This document shows, one piece after another, positions 62,982 to 64,000 of a stretch of 64,000 nucleotides of DNA (the stretch's first letter is position 1; every line of letters begins with the position of its first letter). A program made the position numbers and the translations under genes. The notes beneath the pieces were generated by a model. The model was not told the origin of the DNA, did not search any database, and was given only the letters and a program-made list of their open reading frames with translations. This stretch comes from Duodenibacillus massiliensis (GTDB lineage: Bacteria > Pseudomonadota > Gammaproteobacteria > Burkholderiales > Burkholderiaceae_F): NCBI RefSeq assembly GCF_900128485.1, contig NZ_LT635860.1:296712-360711 (forward strand), read 5' to 3'.

Positions 62982-64000
62982 ATGACGTCCGAAACCTCCG
63001 CCCGGGAAATTTGGCTTGCCGGAGAGACACCACGCCGTATCGGTTCGCTTCTCTGGAGCGCCGACAGCGAACGGATTACGACGGCGGCCTTCCGTTACGA
63101 TGCGGCTTGGCTGAAATCCGGTTTTTCCCTTGGGTCTGATCTGCCGCTCACTGACAAAACCTTTTCGGTGAATCTCACGCCGGGTCCCGCCGGAGGCGAC
63201 AATCCCCCTTTCCTCTTCATTCGGGATTTGCACCCGGGGAGCTGGATCAGGGACCTGACAGCAGCAGCGCATTTAAACGGCCTCAAACTGCCTCAATCTG
63301 CGTCAGCACTCACTGAAGACCATCTCTGGGCCTTCAGTGGCCACGAAAATGACCGTTTCTCCGGCCTTCGGCTTCCCCTAACCGGTTCAATTCAAAGGAA
63401 TTTCACGGGCGACCCCTTTGAGAAAAAAACGCTGCAGAAAATTCTCACTTTATTGGATGATCTGAAGCACGATGCGCGGCGCTTCAAGACGCCGGATCTA
63501 CAGCTTGCACTTGACTTATGCACTGATATCGGGGGAAATTCACCCAAAGCCTTGATCAAAGCAGCTGGTAAAACCGATGGCGGCTGGGTTATGCGGCCCG
63601 CTGACACGTCAGAAGGCTTTAACACCGCCCGCTGGCACGCGGTGACGATAGAGCTTGCCCGCCAGTGCGGGCTCAAAACCCTTGCCTTTCAATATCTTCC
63701 GGGGCCTTTAAATGGAGCCTACCTCGAGGAGCGCTTTGACCGGTCTCACAACGGCACGCCCCTTATGGCCCTCTCCGCGGCAACGCTGGTGACCCCGCGC
63801 GTCAATATCAGGACCGGAAAACCCGTGCTGCCAACCTATCTTGATATCGCCGATATCCTCAACCGGGACGGCGCTGATACCAAAACGGATCTCCGGGAGC
63901 TCTTTGCTAGGCTCCTTTTTAACACCCTCACGGGTAACGGCCGCGACAAGCTCACCGACTTCTTTTTTATCCGCGCTCCGTATGGCTGGCGGCTTGCTCC
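62982..64000 (+). CDS. HipA-like kinase with altered catalytic residues (runs off the right edge)
   Basis: The first 339 residues of a HipA-type serine/threonine kinase. The glycine loop region IGGNSPKALIKAAG and the motif AYLEERFDR are family features. The segment aligned to the ATP-binding Lys reads WVMRPAD, with Arg in place of Lys. The catalytic loop, usually GNTDDHxKN, reads GNGRDKLTD, so the catalytic Asp, His and Asn are replaced. SD AAAGGGAG lies upstream of ATG 62982. It may be a pseudokinase or a divergent subgroup. The C-terminus is outside the window. Confidence 0.85.
   Translation, partial: MTSETSAREIWLAGETPRRIGSLLWSADSERITTAAFRYDAAWLKSGFSLGSDLPLTDKTFSVNLTPGPAGGDNPPFLFIRDLHPGSWIRDLTAAAHLNGLKLPQSASALTEDHLWAFSGHENDRFSGLRLPLTGSIQRNFTGDPFEKKTLQKILTLLDDLKHDARRFKTPDLQLALDLCTDIGGNSPKALIKAAGKTDGGWVMRPADTSEGFNTARWHAVTIELARQCGLKTLAFQYLPGPLNGAYLEERFDRSHNGTPLMALSAATLVTPRVNIRTGKPVLPTYLDIADILNRDGADTKTDLRELFARLLFNTLTGNGRDKLTDFFFIRAPYGWRLA

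Overview
This is a window of about 64 kb from a GC-rich Gram-negative chromosome. It carries lpxH, FadL- and porin-type barrels, lipoproteins and Tat signals. The best guess is an anaerobic gut betaproteobacterium of the Sutterellaceae type (Burkholderiales). Three things point there: the order cysS, alkA-like, accA, tilS is a Burkholderiales arrangement as I recall it; there are several flavocytochrome-c/urocanate-reductase-like flavoproteins; and oxygen-sensitive enzymes are present ([FeFe] hydrogenase, L-cysteine desulfidase). The assignment is inference; no rRNA is present.

Layout. 1-2.2 kb: edge of an integrative element (tyrosine integrase, gene fragments) beside tRNA-Ser(GGA). 2.4-10.2 kb: LysE and EamA exporters, cysteine desulfidase, an amidohydrolase with an MFS transporter, a CBS-domain membrane protein and mscL. 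10.2-18.8 kb (minus): rlhA, a 597-bp internally deleted IscB element, an ankyrin lipoprotein, tatD, an acyl-CoA synthetase, lpxH, two cyclophilins and a TPR protein. 19-26 kb: cysS, a full 1,589-bp IscB element with its omega RNA, an alkA-like glycosylase, accA, tilS and rnhB. 26.4-31.4 kb: porin, ispDF, a small membrane protein and an FMN/FAD reductase lipoprotein. 31.6-37.8 kb: nrdAB with candidate NrdR boxes, a C69 dipeptidase and fadL. 38-40.9 kb: an iron alcohol dehydrogenase broken by a TnpB element. 41-46 kb: a NitT/TauT-type ABC transporter, an amino-acid permease with an early in-frame stop, and a phosphopantetheinyl transferase. 46.5-50.3 kb: an [FeFe] hydrogenase with a NuoF/GltD-like fusion partner. 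50.5-56.1 kb: a TtrSR-like two-component system translationally coupled to a flavoprotein reductase, and a divergent Tat-exported paralogue. 56.3-58.6 kb: decayed genes, tcdA and an outer-membrane barrel. 59.4-62 kb: TPP riboswitch with thiC, then a broken SMR pair. 62.6-64 kb: a HipBA-like module whose kinase runs off the window.

How the parts fit. The respiratory theme is clear: one or two soluble-type periplasmic reductases under a substrate-sensing two-component system, plus a hydrogenase that could exchange electrons with NAD(P)H. The most distinctive feature is RNA-guided transposon biology. There is a complete IscB/omega-RNA element and, 7.7 kb away in the opposite orientation, a derivative that lost exactly 992 bp between two GCCG tetranucleotides but kept the whole omega RNA and both ends. 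Both sit directly before an ATGAT start codon in a co-directional gene junction. A 53-nt palindromic repeat with the same architecture as the IscB right end lies at two broken genes (38.2 and 61.8 kb).
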